Assembly (NCBI GenBank): GCA_018340805.1
Contig: JACMZG010000008.1
Coordinates: 23,523,748 to 23,587,747, forward strand
Source: Microvelia longipes
Taxonomy: Eukaryota > Arthropoda > Insecta > Hemiptera > Veliidae
Direction: 5' to 3'
Length of the DNA: 64,000 nucleotides
A model generated the notes under the pieces. It searched no databases. It was not told where the DNA came from and saw nothing but the letters and a program-made list of their open reading frames with translations. Shown here one piece after another: positions 61,595-64,000 of this stretch; the stretch's first letter is position 1; each line of letters starts with the position of its first letter. The position numbers and the translations under genes are program-made.

Positions 61595-62370
61595 ACTAAC
61601 GTAGAAGGAGCATGAACACAATTGAATTCCACTGATTATATGAAAGCCGGTTTACTGGTGGTCTTTAGTAAGGGTACCACCCAAAAAAAAAAATTATTTT
61701 ATAAATGTGTCATAAATATCTACTAATGAAGAAAGATTATTTGGAACAAATATAATATCTTAAAAATCCGGCTTTAGTAAAATCAGTCTTAGATAGCAGA
61801 AGGGTAGCAGAATACAAGAATGTACAATTAGTTGACAAGGACTACTTTTAACATAATTTTAATTTAAGACTTTAAAATATAATTTAAAATGCTTATAACA
61901 TTGTAATGCATCGATATTTATATTATTATTATTTAATAAAAGACTAAAATTCAATGACCGGAAGTATTGCCAACTTTGTTGTAAGGAAATGTTGTAATGT
62001 TACGGTGGCAGCATTACTTAAGACCACTAGTGAACCGGCTTTGTTTATTCATACACAAGTGAAAACAGACACTAGGCCCAAAATATCACAGTCAAAAAAG
62101 AAAAGACAAACAAGTCAAATATAATTAAAAATAGAATTTACAGAGTTTATACTAACACTGTTCCTCAATTGCTGGAGAGAAGAATTAAAGATGTCAATTT
62201 GTGGACAATGATGGTTGAACATATTCATGGACTGAGTTATAGTACTCGACAAACCATATGTCGTCCTATGAAACTCAGCAACAAATATATCTGAACTTCT
62301 GGATTGTCGACAAGGCACTCTGAAATACTGAAATTATTAGTGCTCCTTCTATGAATAGTATTATGTTAAA
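61595..62370. mobile_element. MITE with nested LINE fragment
   Basis: The inner inverted repeats begin AAAGCCGGTTTACTGGTGGT at 61643 and end at 62042 with the inverse. Outside them, AATACTAACGTAGAAGGAGC (about 61600) is inverted as GCTCCTTCTATGAATAGTAT near 62342, so the element is longer than the inner repeats. A LINE fragment lies between the inner and outer right ends. Confidence 0.75.
62050..62335 (-). pseudogene. LINE C-terminal fragment, minus strand
   Basis: The minus-strand frame contains SSDIFVAEFHRTTYGLSSTI, then MNMFNHHCPQIDIFNSSLQQ. This fits the pattern at the extreme C-terminus of many non-LTR elements (R-T-x-x-G-x-x-S ... F-N ... D-I/L-F). It is inserted in or captured by the MITE. 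Confidence 0.6.
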
Positions 62371-63770
62371 GTAAAAACTAATAAATATTACAATTGTGGA
62401 TAAGTGAAATAATTATAAACTGGATGTGTTTAGTTTGTTACATTATTTTTGTTCATTATATTTTATATTTCTTCAAATTCTTAATTATGCTTGAATTTTC
62501 TAATGAAAAAAGAACAAGTAATTTGATGAATCATTAGTTTGTGACAATTTATTTTATTTTAACTTACAGTTAACTGTTAATTACCATATAATACCATCAA
62601 CTTTTTTTATCTATTCTCGCTATTTGTTTTTATTTACTTATCTAATTGTAAATTATTCATTTATTATTTTTTATTATAATTGAAAGTGATATATCCAAGT
62701 TACCCTAACAATAAATGTGATTTTGTTGTTTTATTTTTCTTTAAACTAAAAATTTATTGTATAACTATAAGAAAGATATAGTTTATTAGGCTGTTTAATG
62801 TAAATTCAGTTTATATAACCTTTAGAGCATTTATTTATATTAGAATAAGATATTAAAAAATATCCCTTATTATGCCTACTTTTAACTATAAGGTTCCTAT
62901 CTTAACTTACCTGCTCAAGTAAGATGTACTCAAATAGATCTTTGGAAGAAAATACTCTCTGACCTTCTACTCTGTTATTGGATATTTTGGTGTGTCTTTT
63001 CTCCCTTAGCCGCCTATTACTGTGTCTAGATTTTAGAAATTTTTATCAAAAATATAAAAAAAATGTTCAGAGTTTTGAAATGAATGTATTGATCAACAAG
63101 CAGTGATACCTCCATTTAGTCGACCTCAAATAGATATCTATAGATACCTCAAATAGTGATAGCCGACCTTGCGGCTTATGTTTAAGGCATTAGATGTTTG
63201 GACCGACTAAAAGCAGTGAATTCCAGGTTTCACTATCAGACTAATGATCTGATAAAAAATAATTTTTAACTCATATTAATATTTTTTGTCATAATATAAG
63301 TATTTTTTAAAACCTGCTCTTCATAAATTGTTGATTCAATAAATTTACTTAATAGAGCAGTATAATTTAAACTATTTGCATTCCGTTAAGTCGTTAATTA
63401 ATCCATATAAATGACTTTGTATATACTCTTTATATTTTAAGTAATTTTAATTAATAATCCTTGATTCAAGAACAATAGTCTGTTACCATATTTAACAAAA
63501 AAATTTAAGGAACCACTACATGTTAAGTAGACATAGATAATGTGTGTAAATATATATAGTCTAGATGTTAGTGAAGATTAAAATTAGACAACGATTATAT
63601 AGGAGTTGACGTTACCTTAAACACTTTTAGTACCTTCTACTTTCCTCTCGAGTAGACTGTAATTTTAAGCAAATTATTCTAGTCGTCCCATTCTCTTTTT
63701 AACAGATTTCATTTTAATTTATTTTAATTGCTCTGTTTTATTGCGTTTCATTCAAAATTATAAGGCTTAA
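62371..63770. other. AT-rich sequence, nothing recognised
   Basis: There is no reading frame of note and no clear repeat. I looked for a continuation of the NACHT/WD gene with a two-base entry phase and found none. Confidence 0.4.
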
Positions 63771-63778
63771 AAAAATGA

Positions 63779-63945
63779 GATTACATGTGAAATCATCATC
63801 TGTTGTTGACCATAAATGATGATTATACATGTGAAATCATCATCTGTTGTTGACCACTGATGATGATTAAACATGTGAAATCATCACCTGTTGTTGAGCA
63901 CAGATAATGATTGTGCTTGTGAAATCATTACTTGATGTTTATCAC
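63779..63945 (+). repeat. 45-bp minisatellite, about four copies
   Basis: Copies start at about 63781, 63827, 63872 and 63916 with ACATGTGAAATCATCATCTG, then TTGTTGACCA and GATGATGATT. The last copy is diverged. CATCATC and GATGATGA parts can pair within each unit. Confidence 0.9.
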
Positions 63946-64000
63946 ATGACTAGTTATGCAGTTAAATTATGAAGGTTATGGTTTTATAGCCACATCTAAT

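Noticed and set aside
63779..63945. CRISPR-like array
   Set aside because: The copies are contiguous with no unique spacers, and the context is animal DNA.

Overview
The window is animal nuclear DNA, most likely from an arthropod and probably an insect. It is very AT-rich, has spliced genes with GT-AG introns, long (TA)n tracts, and decayed LINEs, Penelope-type tails and small DNA transposons. No bacterial-style operons are present. The species cannot be named from this sequence alone.

One conserved gene runs along the + strand from before base 892 to at least base 54114. I traced 20 exons, nearly all with matching splice phases, giving about 1,120 codons. They encode the middle and C-terminal parts of a NACHT/WD-repeat STAND protein resembling NWD1/NWD2. 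Exons 1-2 carry the part of the NACHT ATPase with the Walker B strand. Exons 3-7 carry the helical region after it. Exons 8-17 carry a long WD40 propeller, and exons 18-20 a basic, Ser-rich tail. The N-terminus with the Walker A loop lies upstream of the window, and the last exon or exons were not found. The exon chain has two oddities: a GA dinucleotide where a GT donor is expected after exon 9, and about 25-30 missing WD residues between exons 13 and 14, which are separated by a 14-kb intron.

Most of the remaining sequence is intronic and made of repeats. Bases 2106-3194 hold a four-unit palindrome. Bases 6063-21765 are a 15.7-kb intron with LINE remnants, a CACTGACTCTAACCC minisatellite, (TA)n tracts, an 8-bp-TSD DNA transposon (15387-16126), a 3' LINE fragment (16762-17760), a broken cluster of unknown, possibly viral or mobile-element, reading frames (18147-18870), a 46-bp minisatellite, and an inverted pair of hammerhead-bearing tails just before exon 5. 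Bases 27040-28440 hold a minus-strand LINE with RNase H. Two copies of one MITE in opposite orientation (about 30590 and 47450-47995) bracket exons 12-13. Bases 34030-46600 are largely unexplained. After exon 20 there are more transposons, including an hAT-like element with a perfect TSD (57040-57694), a MITE with a nested LINE fragment, and a terminal minisatellite.

Nothing here looks like a multi-gene system. The most interesting material is the conserved STAND gene and the hairpin-forming repeats and ribozyme motifs lying in its introns.
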